A stretch of 64,000 nucleotides of DNA from Gordionus sp. m RMFG-2023 (taxonomy: Eukaryota; Nematomorpha; Gordioida; Chordodea; Parachordodidae), in NCBI RefSeq assembly GCF_954871325.1, contig NC_088777.1:25583366-25647365 (forward strand). The letters are read 5' to 3'. A model generated the notes under the pieces. The model was not told where the DNA came from. It saw only the letters and a program-made list of their open reading frames with translations, and did no database searches. The position numbers and the translations under genes are program-made. This document shows, one piece after another, positions 46,100-56,199 of this stretch. Positions within the stretch are counted from its first letter, which is position 1. Every line of letters begins with the position of its first letter.

Positions 46100-46275
46100 C
46101 TTGCTAATTTAGCTAAGGTTCTTTGTATACCTGCAACCAGTACACCCAGCAAAGAATTTTTTCCATTGCTGGATTAATACTCAATGCAAAAAGGACTTCT
46201 TTATGTCCCACCAATCTTGATAAAATTCTATTTATTCATGATAATTATAATTTAGCTAAATCTGAATTCTGATTT
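46100..46275 (+). pseudogene. hAT-I transposase C-terminal dimerisation region
   Basis: Reads 'LANLAKVLCIPATSTPSKEF' then 'FSIAGLILNAKRTSLCPTNL', 'DKILFIHDNYNL', ending with a stop at 46268. This is the standard hAT C-terminus (IPATS.PSER.FS.AG..). It continues from 'ALTFWKKKQLELPR' at 42080-42120 across the LTR insertion, so the LTR element split the gene here. Confidence 0.9.
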
Positions 46276-47129
46276 AGTATATTTCTTACTTAATATTTTG
46301 TTTGCATTCCAAATATATATTTGTTATAATAAAAATCAATAGAATATTACTAATATGTGTTGTTTATGTGACTCTGATCTGAGTGAAAATGCAATTCCTT
46401 AGTCTATTTCTGAGAATGAGAAAATACATGAATTTAAATTGAAGTGAGACAGGAAATAATTTAAGAAATAAACTATGTTAACAATGTGTTAGAAAAGAAC
46501 GCCAAATTATAAAAAAATGTAATACATTGATTTATAAATTAAATTTATTTAAAAAATTTTTTTTAATAAATATCGCGCCAGGCGGTGGCGAAATCGGCGC
46601 GCCGCCGAACGCCGATAAAAAAATTTTAAAAAACCGCCGCTGTCAATTGAGACATCGGCGCACAGGTCTAGTTGCACTACATATATCAATTATGGCTTAT
46701 TTTATAGCCATAATTAAACTCTTGCACTAATTTCAAATATTTTTAATTTATATATTTTAAATTGCAGTTAAAAATTTGTTAATAGATTTTTAAAATGATA
46801 GTATAAATATTTTTACAAAATTACAGATATTTTGTAAAGACTACCAATAAATGTTCATATAAAAATGTTAGGGTGGTAAATAAAAGTTAAGTAGGAAAAA
46901 TGCTTAAAATAAAATTAGCGCTAGATGGCATTAATAATTTTAAATAGCTTTAAACTTAATTTTTTGAAAATATAAGACATCTACATTTATTTTAGCATAA
47001 TAAAATATTGAATAAAATCGCATTGACACAAAAATAAAATTTCCACTAAATAACGCAAATAATTATAAATAGCAGTTCTTAATGAATCAATTCATAGTAA
47101 AATTACTTATAGTATAGAATAGTTATGGT

Positions 47130-47700
47130 GATTTCCTTAAATTTAATTTGTATACATTTCGGATACTTCACGAGTTAAATATATTATTCCTGTAGTGGTC
47201 AAATGGTCAACAACAGTTAGAATATCTTTTCTCGGCAGGTATTGATGGATATAAACGGACTAAGAAGGTCCATTTGTAAAAATATTGACTTTACTTCATC
47301 AGCACTAAATCATTAGAATATATGTCATTCACCATTTATTATCATAAAAATATGTTACAAACCCAATATCATTGATTGATATTTCGTCTATTCGATTTTG
47401 GATATTTTGTGGTGTGGTTTGAACAGCACTGAATATTTTTTCGAATATATTTGTGTAAGGTAACAAGATAAACTGCATGAATTTTTTCTGTTTGAAAACC
47501 AATCCTTCAAAAGTTCTTGCCCCTCTTGGAAGGCTGTAAACTGACCCGAGCAACTAAGTGTGTAACAATTCCCCCTATTCTATCGCAAACTCTTTTCAAT
47601 GCGCAGTAGCAAAGAAATGTCATACTGCTGGGATAAAGAAATGTACCTGATGATAATACAAATTTATAATTTTCTCCATTATTGGGACGTGGATCCATCG
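47130..47700 (-). pseudogene. Family X protein, copy 2 (C-terminal third)
   Basis: Minus strand: 'HFFATAH' (47620), 'RVCDRIGGIVTHLVARVSLQ' (47530-47590), then a tail ending 'LPRKDILTVVDHLTTTGIIY' (47170-47235). Copy 3 has the same order: 'HFWATSHGKSACDGVGGIVK', 'RLVDRASLQRP' and 'LSTATG.TYTL'. Frame changes separate the blocks. The N-terminal two thirds are gone, while both long inverted repeats survive, so this is an internally deleted copy. Function as for copy 1: unknown. Confidence 0.8.
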
Positions 47701-47804
47701 CGTAATAATAAATGTATTTATGCTACAATAAAAAGCAAATTCTTAGAAAATTTTTTTTTGAAATAAATGAAATAAGCATTTATGTTCCAGAGAGTGGTAT
47801 ATGG

Positions 47805-48362
47805 CGACATAACTTATAATTTAAATCATAATTAGCTATTTTAAATGCACTACCTAGCGGAAATTTTATTTTTGTGCCAAAATGAAATTTTATTCAATAA
47901 ATATCATATTTTGGAATATAAAAAAATGTAGATTGACTTATATTTTCAAAAATTAAGTCTCAAGCTATTTAAAATTATTAGGGCTCTTGAGCGGTAATTT
48001 TATTTTAAGTATTTTTACTATTTAACTATAATTCTACCACAAATTTTAATATAAACAGTTCTTGGTACTCTTTACAAAGTATCTAAAATTTGGAAGAAAA
48101 AAAATTTATACTAACATTTAAAAAAATAAATTACAAATTTTTAACCGCAATTCAAAAATATTAATTTTATTCAAAATCCAAATTTTAAAAAATCATTTTT
48201 TTTGAAAAATAACCAAGCAGAGCGACTTTGAGACCTTCTCGTAGAGTTGTGAGCTAATATTTTGGATTCGTCAATTACAACAATTTATTCTTATATACCA
48301 AATTTTAGAAAAATCTGAGAGATCGGGTTGTAAAGTAATTTATTTGATATGAAATAACCTAA
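47805..48362. repeat. Right inverted-repeat arm of family X copy 2
   Basis: The reverse complement aligns with 46679-47075 and 38981-39038 over most of its inner 400 bp. The outer 140 bp resemble the right end of the repeat after copy 1. It ends near 'gatatgaaataacctaa'. Confidence 0.72.
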
Positions 48363-49477
48363 CCGTTGCATTTATAGAGTAGAGTAACGTGCCAAACACT
48401 GAGTACAATAAAGTAATGATTATGAAAATAAAATATGGAATTAATAAGCGATGTTTTTGTAATTTGAAAATTATCAGTTTATGTTTTGAACTCGGTCTGA
48501 TGATTAGCTAAAAAAGTGAAAAGTATCCTTTTAAATTAAAAAATCATTTTTAAATATCAAGATATTTGTAAAGTGGTCAACAAAAAATATATGGAGAGTT
48601 AATAAACAACCTAAATAATAGTTTGTTAACATTCAGCTAAAAAAATGTTTTAAAAGATTATATTGTAACTTTGCTTAAGTTGTAATGGGAGAATCTGATA
48701 GCAGTTTCGATATCATCCTTTCTCTGTTTAAAACAAATCATTATATTTTTCCCATAAATTTTGGAGGTTGATTCCTGTAGCATGGAACACAATTCATCAT
48801 ATATGTATCTTTTAATTATTATAAAAAGGCAAAATTGGTATTAATGAAAAAGTACAAATTTAAACTTGGATTTCATCATATGAATTTGGCATTTGTCCCA
48901 TTCACCACATTCAAAATACCAATTGCCCATAGCCCAGTAATAGTAAGCCTGTTTCAAAATAAATTTAAATAGTTTGGATTCTTGATTAGAGATCCCTATC
49001 ATTAAACAAATTGTTTAAAAAATATACATAATATTTTAATTTGGGTAGAATTTATCATACAAAGTTTAGGCCAATTTTTTTATTAAAAACCCTGAAATGG
49101 GGCTGACTTTTTCAAAAAATTCAAGAGTAGATCTTTAAAAGTGGAAATTTATATAACCAAACCTTATAGTTGGATATTATCTTAAAACCGATTTATGGAT
49201 AAAAATTAATTATGAATAGGACGTGAATAATATATTAATAAAATAAACATTCCAATGAAGGATTTATCTTCGTCAACCCATTTCCCTGGAAATCTGCTGG
49301 TCCAAATTTTTAAGTATTCACTCTTTTCTAGGGTGATATATACCTTTTTTTAATATTTTTCTTCATTGATTTATACATATATTTTTTTTTAATTTAATTT
49401 TTTAATACATCCTTATTTGTTTTTTTAATATAAAATTTTAATTCAACAAGGAAATAACAATTTATTTGTTGTAATGT
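48363..49477. other. Stretch between two nests, with weak minus-strand exon-like pieces
   Basis: Two short minus-strand readings look protein-like: 'AYYYWAMGNWYFECGEWDKC' (48890-48955) and 'EYLKIWTSRFPGKWVDEDKS' then 'FIGMF' (49250-49325). They are in separate frames with no clear splice sites. I recognise no family. The rest is AT-rich and unassigned. Confidence 0.25.
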
Positions 49478-49799
49478 TTAACCCTTCACTACAAAGGTGG
49501 GGTAAATACGACCCCACAACTTTTATAATAATTGTAATACAAAACCTAGAAGATATTCCGACCTGGTTTTTTCAGTAGTTTAATATTTTGTAACAAGGAA
49601 TACAACTTCCAAATTTCATGATTATTGATTTGATAGTTTTTGAGATATATGCTATTTGTTGAGCTTGGGGTAAAATATACCCCACCTAAGTAATGACGTA
49701 ATTTTTTTTTTAAATCCAATTTTTTTTTTGTTACTAATTATATTTATGTATGTCAGGTTAATAAATATAATTGAAAAAAATATAATTATATCTATTTTT

Positions 49800-50265
49800 T
49801 GATTGAGGAAAGTCACCACAGATAACTGGTTTACCAGTTATGAACTTGCTATACATTTATTAAATTCCCATTCATTAACAATAGTAGGAACTTTAAGAAA
49901 AAATAAAAAGCAGTTTCCAACATCATATAATTTTAAAAAGAAAGATATTTGTTCAAGTTTATTTGCCTGCTAAGATAATATGACATTAGTATCATATGTA
50001 CCAAAAAAGTATAAGCATGATGCTTTCTACCCTTCACTATGATAACAATATTGATACATCAACTGGGGATTTGAAAAAACCAGAAATTATCACATTTTAC
50101 AATCTCACCAAGGCTCGTGTTGATGTTGTGGATCAGCTATGTTCAAATTATTCAATATCCAGAATAACGATCCTATGGCAATTTTTTATAATTTGTTGAA
50201 TATATCTTGCATAAATTCTTTAATAATTTATAAGTCCAATAATTTAAAGGAGATAAATAGATCAA
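49800..50265 (+). pseudogene. piggyBac transposase, central part
   Basis: Reads 'DNWFTSYELAIHLLNSHSLT' then 'IVGTLRKNKKQFPTSY' (49818-49925), then 'LVSYVPKKYKHD' (49988-50020), then 'GDLKKPEIITFYNLTKARVD' and 'VVDQLC' (50065-50140) and 'DPMAIFYNLLNISCINSLII' (50168-50230). These are conserved blocks of piggyBac transposases around the later catalytic aspartates (VDVVD). The pieces are in different frames. The N-terminal catalytic region is missing. Confidence 0.88.
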
Positions 50266-50516
50266 AGTTTATAATATTCAGGGTTGGGCAAATTTTCAAA
50301 AAATTGTATTCGGATACAGATACTTTATAAAATTTTGTATTTAAGATACAAGATAATAGATACTTTAAAAAAATTTCAATAAGATACAAGATACTTGTAC
50401 TTTTTTTAAAAAAAAGTATCTAAGATACAAGATACTTTTTTAAAAAAAAACTTTAAATATTCAGAATCAAAGTGTATAAAGCTTTATTTTCTTATCTATA
50501 ATTTATAAAAAAATAT

Positions 50517-50960
50517 TTAAAATAAATTGTAGAAAATAACAAATTTATTATAGATAATGCGATATTCCATTATATAATTAGTAAATAATAATAAATCAGC
50601 ATTATTTTTTAATATTATTAATTTTTCAAATGATTTATCGTTCAATCTTTGACGATTTGGTCTATTAACCATATTAGCAAAGCTAAATAATCTTTCAACG
50701 GGGGCTGAAGAGGGTAATTTATATTTAATAAATATTTCTTTTATATATTTATAACTATTTCGCCTGTCATCTTTCATATAATTTAGGACCTCTATTTCAA
50801 TATCATTTATTGAATTATTAGAATTGGATGTGGTACTTTTAAGGCAAAAGTAATCATCATCTTCATCAATTGAAGATTTTGTTGAAGTATTAATTTCAAT
50901 ATTATTTTTAAAAACAATTAAAACTTCATGTAATAACAAATCCTGAAGGTATTTTTTTCT
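50517..50960 (-). pseudogene. hAT A transposase, linker and dimerisation region
   Basis: 140-residue frame: 'STKSSIDEDDDYFCLKSTTS', 'YIKEIFIKYKLPSSAPVERL' , 'FSFANMVNRPNRQRLNDKSF', 'EKLIILKNNADLLL'. This is a complete hAT C-terminal signature and the best preserved one of family hAT-III in the window. Confidence 0.88.
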
Positions 50961-51321
50961 TTTTCACCATCAATCCAACGATTTTTAAAATAGGGATGAG
51001 AATAGTTGCCAAAAATGCACTTTTAAAATTGTTATCAAAATCATATATATTTTTAAATCTTTTATTTAAATAATTTTCTATGGCAATAGCTAATGGTTTG
51101 CAAAATTGTAGAATGGTTTGAATTAAGTTTGTAATTTTTTTTTACGACATTTAAATTGGAGCTGATTCTCCATAATAGCAGTTGATTTCACTCTATTTTG
51201 TCAATCGCTATAGCCAATGGGGCCATTATATTGCAATATTCTTCTAAATATTGAATTTCAATATCTCTTAATTTAGGAAATTCTAATTTTTGACATAATT
51301 TAGGAAGTCAGCCTTGAAATT

Positions 51322-51737
51322 TTAATAAACTATGAAGACTATCATACAAACTATTCCATCTAGTGAAGGTGTAACTAATTGTTTTCCTAAAACTGCTTTG
51401 ATAAGTTCTGCAGTTTTAGGCCTATTATTTGCATTCCATAGTTTAGTACATATAGCTATTGCAGGATGATGAATTTTAGAAATGTTAGGAGAATCCTTAA
51501 TAGCTCTATCGACATCTGTTGTGGCAATTAGACTTATCGTATGGCACAAACAATGAATGTGTTGAGGCAATGTTATTGAGGCTTCTTTAGACCCTTAAAT
51601 AAACAAATAAATAATTTTATTTGAATAAAAATTTTTACAATTTACAATATCATAATAAATTTTAAAGAAGTATCAAATAATACTTTCAATGATTTCGAAT
51701 TCTATACATTCATCATCATTGATGTCAAAGTCATTCT
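51322..51737 (-). pseudogene. hAT A transposase, middle part
   Basis: 'DFDINDDECIEFEIIESII' (51730-51670), a presumed intron ending near 51600, then 'LPQHIHCLCHTISLIATTDV' , 'AICTKLWNANNRPKTAELIK' and 'AVLGKQLVT'. The 'CLCHTISL' block is the hAT C..H motif. The counterpart in the 32-kb relic has the same residues. Confidence 0.8.
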
Positions 51738-54249
51738 CAGAGTTGGGCAGGTCCTCCGGAAAAAGAATCTAGATACAGATACAGATTCTTTATAAAAAAA
51801 TGAATCTTAGATACAGATACTAGTATCTTGTTCAAAATATCAAAAAGATACAAGATACTTGTATCTTTTATTAAATTAGAGTATCTTAAATACAAGATAC
51901 TTTTTAATTATCATTACCAATTAAATTAGAATAGTTTATAAAATACAATTTTTATTATTTATATGTGAAGAAAATAGTATTACACATATAATAATGAAAA
52001 TTTGCAATAATTAATAAAATATTTGTTGATGCATTAATTATAATAACCAGGGATTTTAATATTAATTTTTGTCCATTAATGGCTTAAAGAGGGAAGGGAG
52101 AGTAGTATATTTAATGGGAGTGGAAAATGTGCAAATAAGAAAAAAAAAAATCAAATGATTTATTAGAATTTGCAGGTTATTTTTTGTGTTGTTTTAAATA
52201 TGGCTTATATTCGGAGTATATGGCTAAATGGAATCTCTAAAAAAAATTATACTAGTTTTATTTTATTCATTATATTTAATAAGTATTTATCATTACTTGT
52301 TTGTGATATTTATGTATTTTTTAAATTAGTTTTATTTTCTAGTATGACTTATTAAATCTTGCATTTGTAATATCATATATATATAAATATCATTTAAATC
52401 TCTTTTCAAATTTTTTTAATATATTTCTTGCAAAATCATTAATTATATATAAAAAATATGAAAATAATGTACAACATTATATTATTTAATTATTAAATAT
52501 ATAACAATTTTCTTTAATGCATTTTAAATTGATTAAATTTTGTAGATAAATACTGTAATATAATTTTACTTATATCATAAATAAATAAAAGTAACTAATA
52601 AAGTTAAATTATACCTTATTATAATTATTTTATTAAGAGCCTTTTAAAATTATCTAATATTATATATCAATTGTAGCTTAAATAATTCCTCTAATAAGAA
52701 CTTGCTAAAATAATTAAATAAAAAAATATATTAGGGATGTGCCGATATTTTTTATCAAACCGATATTTCACCCATTTTAAAATATCAATTATCGGTCAAT
52801 ATTATAAAATTTGATCCAATATAAAAATGGCTTCTTTAACAAAAATAAAATGTTATAAAATTTAAAAAAATAGTTATATCTAAAATCATTTATTTTTATA
52901 AATAAAATCGAAATCCATTTTTATGTATATTTTTTTAATAATAATATTTAATTAATAAACATTCTACCATATTGTTATTTTTTTGCGCATTCTGTATATG
53001 AAAGTGTGCGATAATCTCTTCAGAATCTGTTTTTAGTGAAGCTGGTGATATTGACAGTTACTATCGCTGTAAGCTGACCTCTGATAAATTGGAAATATTG
53101 GTATTAGTAAAAAGAAATCTTCGCTATATTAATGTTAAATATTATTTTAAATATTTATTTCCAATTTCATAATATAATTAATTGTTTATTAATTAATATG
53201 TATATAGATTAATGTTATTACTTGTTATATAAAAGTGATTTAACAATAAAAATATTTTATATACTTTTAGAATTGCAATTGAATTGAATATTAACTATAA
53301 CTGATCATTATAATATATTTAAATGACATTATGGTATAATTAAATTATAGATGTTATACTAATAAAAATTATATTAAAAATTAAAACCATTGATATCTTT
53401 ACAGAATACAAAATTAGATATGATATCGGATCTGTACGGCCGATATCAATTGAATATCGGATCTCGACCTCCAAAAAGTGGTATCAGTACACCTCTAAAA
53501 ATTATATATCCAAAATGATTTTAATTTGATAATCAACCATCTTCTATAAAAAATTTTAATAACAATTATCTAAGAGGGACTTAAGTATAGGTATTATTAT
53601 GTTAATAATTATAAAATAAAAATGTATAATATACTTTAATATGTTTAACAAAGTTTGTAGAGGAGTTTGTTCAACCTTTAATAACTTTTTTACTTGTGCA
53701 ATTTTGACATTCGGCTTGTACCCTTGTCCTTTTTCACATGAATTAATTTATAAAATTTTCCATCTAGAATTTAAAGATTTGGATTTGATTCAGGAGAACC
53801 TATCTCCATAATTTCATCTTCACTACTATAAATGTTAAACATTCTACAGATTAAAAAATATTTCATATAAAATAGAACCTTTACTTATTTAGTTTTGGTG
53901 TTGTTATTTTTAATCTTTCTATCTTTGTGATCTGTAAAATTTCCAACTAATTTTGGTTATCAATATATTTAAAATATAGCAGGAAAAAATAAAGAAAATA
54001 ATACAAGATTTCACGAAGAAAATAAAGTTAGATTGTGTGATATGTAAATGTTTTAAATATGAATATTAAAAAGAATCTGTATCTGTATCTTTTTAAAGAA
54101 AATGAAAAAGATACAAGATTCTTTTCAAAATAAAGGATCTTAGATACAGATATTAGTATCTTATTAAAAATTTCAATAAGATACTGAGTACAAGATATAA
54201 AAGGATCTTGTATCTTAGATACAAGTATTCGCAGTACTGCCCAACTCTG
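51738..54249 (-). mobile_element. hAT B, inserted in hAT A
   Basis: Termini CAGAGTTGGGCA at 51738 and, inverted, TGCCCAACTCTG ending at 54249. The exact 8-bp duplication GTCATTCT lies at 51730-51737 and 54250-54257. Subterminal 'atcttagatacagatacta' repeats mark both ends, so it is a relative of hAT A. The only coding trace is an N-terminal piece at about 53690-53850 on the minus strand ('MFNIYSSEDEIMEIGSPESN', 'ILDGKFYKLIHVKKDKG'), so it is an internally deleted, non-autonomous element. It contains the 52732-53497 insertion. Confidence 0.93.
52732..53497. mobile_element. Small hAT-like non-autonomous element, inserted in hAT B
   Basis: Termini TAGGGATGTGCCGATAT (52732) and, inverted, TAGAGGTGTACTGATAC ending at 53497, with 'cggatatcaat'/'gatatcgg' blocks inside both ends. 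The flanking octamers aaatatat and aaaattat are similar but not identical, so the target duplication is imperfect. 766 bp, no coding frame. The 'accgatattt' style resembles the element at 37371-37503. Confidence 0.7.
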
Positions 54250-54257
54250 GTCATTCT

Positions 54258-54537
54258 CTACAACTTTCATAGAATATCCAAACTCCTTGAAAGCTTTCTT
54301 AAAGTTAGAGCCGTTATCTGTAACAGTTGCTATAACTTTTTCGTCAATACCAAAGTCACGATGAATTTCTTTATTATGATCATCTTGAAGTACTTCAAAA
54401 AATTTGCCATTAAGTATGCTTAGTTTAAATTTATTGTTATAATTATCGGTTGAAGAATCATCTGAAGACGAAGATAAACATATTATTCTATTTTCTTCTT
54501 CCATAATTTTAAAATAGACAGATATAAAACGATTCAA
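54258..54537 (-). pseudogene. hAT A transposase, N-terminal part
   Basis: 'MEEENRIICLSSSSDDSSTD', 'NKFKLSILNGKFFEVLQDDH', then directly 'NKEIHRDFGIDEKVIATVTD', 'NGSNFKKAFKEFGYSMKVVE'. The join of the acidic N-terminus to the 'VTDNGSNFKKAF' catalytic block means the BED finger and first catalytic region were deleted earlier. At 54258 the reading meets the hAT B target duplication and resumes at 51737. Confidence 0.82.
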
Positions 54538-54870
54538 ATATGGTGGTTCTAATTGTTAACAAATTGCTATATGACGACCAACGTCATATATCAAAAATTA
54601 TCTTAAAATATCTAAATTTTGATTAAATTTTTCATTTAAATCTTAAAACAATATCATTTTAAATTTTAATACTATTTAAATTAATCAATATAAATTTTTT
54701 TAAAGTATCTGTATCTTTTTGAATAGAAAGTTGGTTAAGATACAAATACTTTTAAATAATATGTATCTTAGATACTGGATACAAGATACTTTCCAAAATT
54801 TTTAAAAAGATACATGTATCTTGTATCTTAGATACAAATATCCGCGATACTGCCCAACCCTGATAATATT

Positions 54871-55075
54871 AGTACAAAAACCCACATGTTAATAAACTGC
54901 TAAGGGATAATATTGGGAATATGCTTAATATAGAAGAATTAAAACCTATATCAACCAAACAAAAAGGAAGGTGCTCCTCTTGTCTAAGGGTTAGGGACAA
55001 GAAATCCTCATTTATTTGTTCAAAATTTATATGCAAAGATCATATGTATGTAACATGTCGTGAATGTTTTTAAAA
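54871..55075 (+). pseudogene. piggyBac transposase, C-terminal Cys-rich domain
   Basis: Reads 'LVQKPHVNKLLRD', 'KQKGRCSSCLRVRDKKSSFI', 'CSKFICKDHMYVTCRECF'. Its CxxC...C...C...CxxC pattern is the zinc-binding C-terminal domain that contacts transposon ends in piggyBac proteins. It continues the gene interrupted by hAT A. Confidence 0.85.
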
Positions 55076-55532
55076 AAGATGTATGAACTTTAATATCATA
55101 TATTTTTTTTAATATCTAATGTTTTATTATAAAATTTATTTAATTATTACTATAAAATATTGAATTAATAAAATATATAATCAAATTTGCTTCCTTTCAT
55201 TTATTTTTGGCCATATCAAATGATTAAGGAAAGTTCCAAAAAAAGATTTTTTTTTTGAGCAGCTTTAGTAAAAATACCATAACTTTATTTAGAAGTAAAT
55301 CGAAATCTAGAAATTTTGTATTTATTATCTCTAATATTTTTACAATAAGTGTGTAAAATTTTAGGTCTTAAATTATATTATTTTCTGAGATATAGCTATT
55401 TAAAATTTGGGGTAAAATAGACCCCACCTATGTAACCGCGGGAGTTTTTTCCACCTATGTAGTGAAGGGTTAAAAAATAGTAAAAAATTTTACTTATTTA
55501 ATCTGCACAAGAAAAGGATATTAAAATTCACG

Positions 55533-55787
55533 ATATTTTAAAAATATTTTTGGGATAATGTTTTACACGTATTTATAGAGATATAAAACAATGAACATTT
55601 TTTAATTGATATTACTAGCAATTTCGGTCAATCGGATATTTAGCAAGCGCTAGGTTTTGAGTTCGCAATCGGTCAAATCACAATATTTTTAAAAAAATTT
55701 TTGTCCTTACTAAGTAAATATATGCATATAAAACAAAAATGAAGATTTTTACATGGATAACGCCAGAAATTAATTTATAGTCATTGG
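55533..55787 (-). repeat. Isolated diverged subrepeat of the OTU-MULE
   Basis: One unit in the right-arm orientation: 'cgatattttaaaaatatttt', 'ataatgttttacacgtattt', 'caatcggatatttagcaagc', 'acgccag', 'tagtcattgg'. More diverged than any unit in the 21-28 kb arms, so older. Confidence 0.8.
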
Positions 55788-55935
55788 TAGTGTTGTTAAT
55801 CGACTAAATTTAGTCGACTAACAGACGACTAACTAATAGTTTTAGTCGAAAAATTCGACTAAAAACTTTAACAACTAAATTAGTCTATTAGTCAACTAAT
55901 TTGGTCGATTAAGTCGACTAAAAGAACTAATTAAG
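55788..55935. repeat. Cluster of TTAGTCGACTAA palindromes (hAT-like end)
   Basis: Starts TAGTGTTGTTAATCGACTAA and contains about ten 'agtcgactaa' or 'gtcgatta' variants in both orientations. The TAGTGTTG start equals that of the hAT at 57387. Only one end is present. Confidence 0.6.
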
Positions 55936-56170
55936 TCGACTAAATTAAGTCATAATCGTTATTTTTGAACTTTTTTTAATTTTTTAAAGTAAATAGGTAA
56001 AAATATATATTGTAAAGATGTTAAAATAAAATTTCAGCGAAGATGTACCATAGAAAAGTGACAATTGTCATAATCATTATTTTTTAACTTTTTTGAAATT
56101 TTTTAAAGTAAATAGGCAAAAATATATATTGTAAAGATATTAAAATAAAATTTCAGTGAAGATGTACCAT
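55936..56170. repeat. Two about 127-bp subrepeats of the 28.5-30.5 kb foldback family
   Basis: 'gtcataatc.ttattttt', 'ttaaagtaaatagg.aaaaatatatattgtaaaga', 'aaaataaaatttcag.gaagatgtaccat' occurs twice in direct order. It lies immediately upstream of the IS630-like transposase. Confidence 0.85.
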
Positions 56171-56199
56171 TCCCCGAATACTACGGTGCCCCCTTGGCA

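Larger units (their letters stand above)
39039..46670 (+). mobile_element. hAT transposon (hAT-I) with intact ends, carrying an LTR element
   Basis: Termini TAGACCTGTGCGCC at 39039 and, inverted, ending at 46670. The 8-bp target duplication GTTGCACT is exact at 39031-39038 and 46671-46678. Both ends are GC-rich for about 100 bp ('cgccgccgg', 'ggcggcgcggcg') in AT-rich surroundings. The transposase runs along the plus strand from about 39420 to 42118 and resumes at 46100-46270 after the LTR insertion (42124-46094). Without the insertion the hAT is about 3.7 kb, a normal autonomous length. It sits inside an arm of family X copy 2. Confidence 0.95.
38981..48362. mobile_element. Family X copy 2 with long inverted repeats, interrupted by hAT-I
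   Basis: The left arm is 38981-39038 plus 46679-47075, split by hAT-I. The right arm is 47805-48362. Inverted matches include 'aaaaaaatgattttttaaaatttgga' (38990 against 48185), 'aattgcagttaaaaatttgt' (46760 against 48150), 'atgcttaaaataaaatta' (46898 against 48010), 'atttaatttttgaaaatata'-type blocks (46950 against 47945) and 'cacaaaaataaaatttcc' (47030 against 47865). Between the arms lies the C-terminal third of the family X protein (47130-47700, minus). Removing hAT-I restores one continuous arm. The copy is internally deleted. Long inverted repeats around the gene are the main evidence that family X is mobile. Confidence 0.75.
50279..54862 (-). mobile_element. hAT A (family hAT-III), inserted in piggyBac
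   Basis: Termini CAGGGTTGGGCA at 50279 and, inverted, ending at 54862. The exact 8-bp duplication ATAATATT lies at 50271-50278 and 54863-54870. Both ends carry repeated 'gtatcttagatacaagatac' blocks. The transposase is on the minus strand: N-terminus 54258-54505, middle 51330-51737, dimerisation region 50517-50960. hAT B (51738-54249) splits it. Relics of the same family lie at 18299-18840, 31790-33535 and 38030-38475. Confidence 0.95.
49482..55469 (+). mobile_element. piggyBac transposon interrupted by a nest of hATs
   Basis: Termini CCCTTCACTACAAAGGTGGG at 49482 and, inverted, CCACCTATGTAGTGAAGGG ending at 55469. TTAA target duplications lie at 49478-49481 and 55470-55473, diagnostic of piggyBac. 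Behind each terminus is a second inverted segment with 'ggggtaaaatataccccacc' (49678) and 'ggggtaaaatagaccccacc' (55411). The coding remnants on the plus strand (49800-50265, 54871-55075) are typical of piggyBac. hAT A (50279-54862) splits the gene. Without it the element is about 1.4 kb, so the N-terminal half of the transposase was already deleted. Confidence 0.95.

Noticed and set aside
46527-46730. 67-residue frame across the hAT-I right terminus
   Set aside because: It crosses the transposon boundary and target duplication, so it cannot be an old gene.
52170-52355. 61-residue hydrophobic frame
   Set aside because: AT-rich chance frame inside the noncoding part of hAT B.
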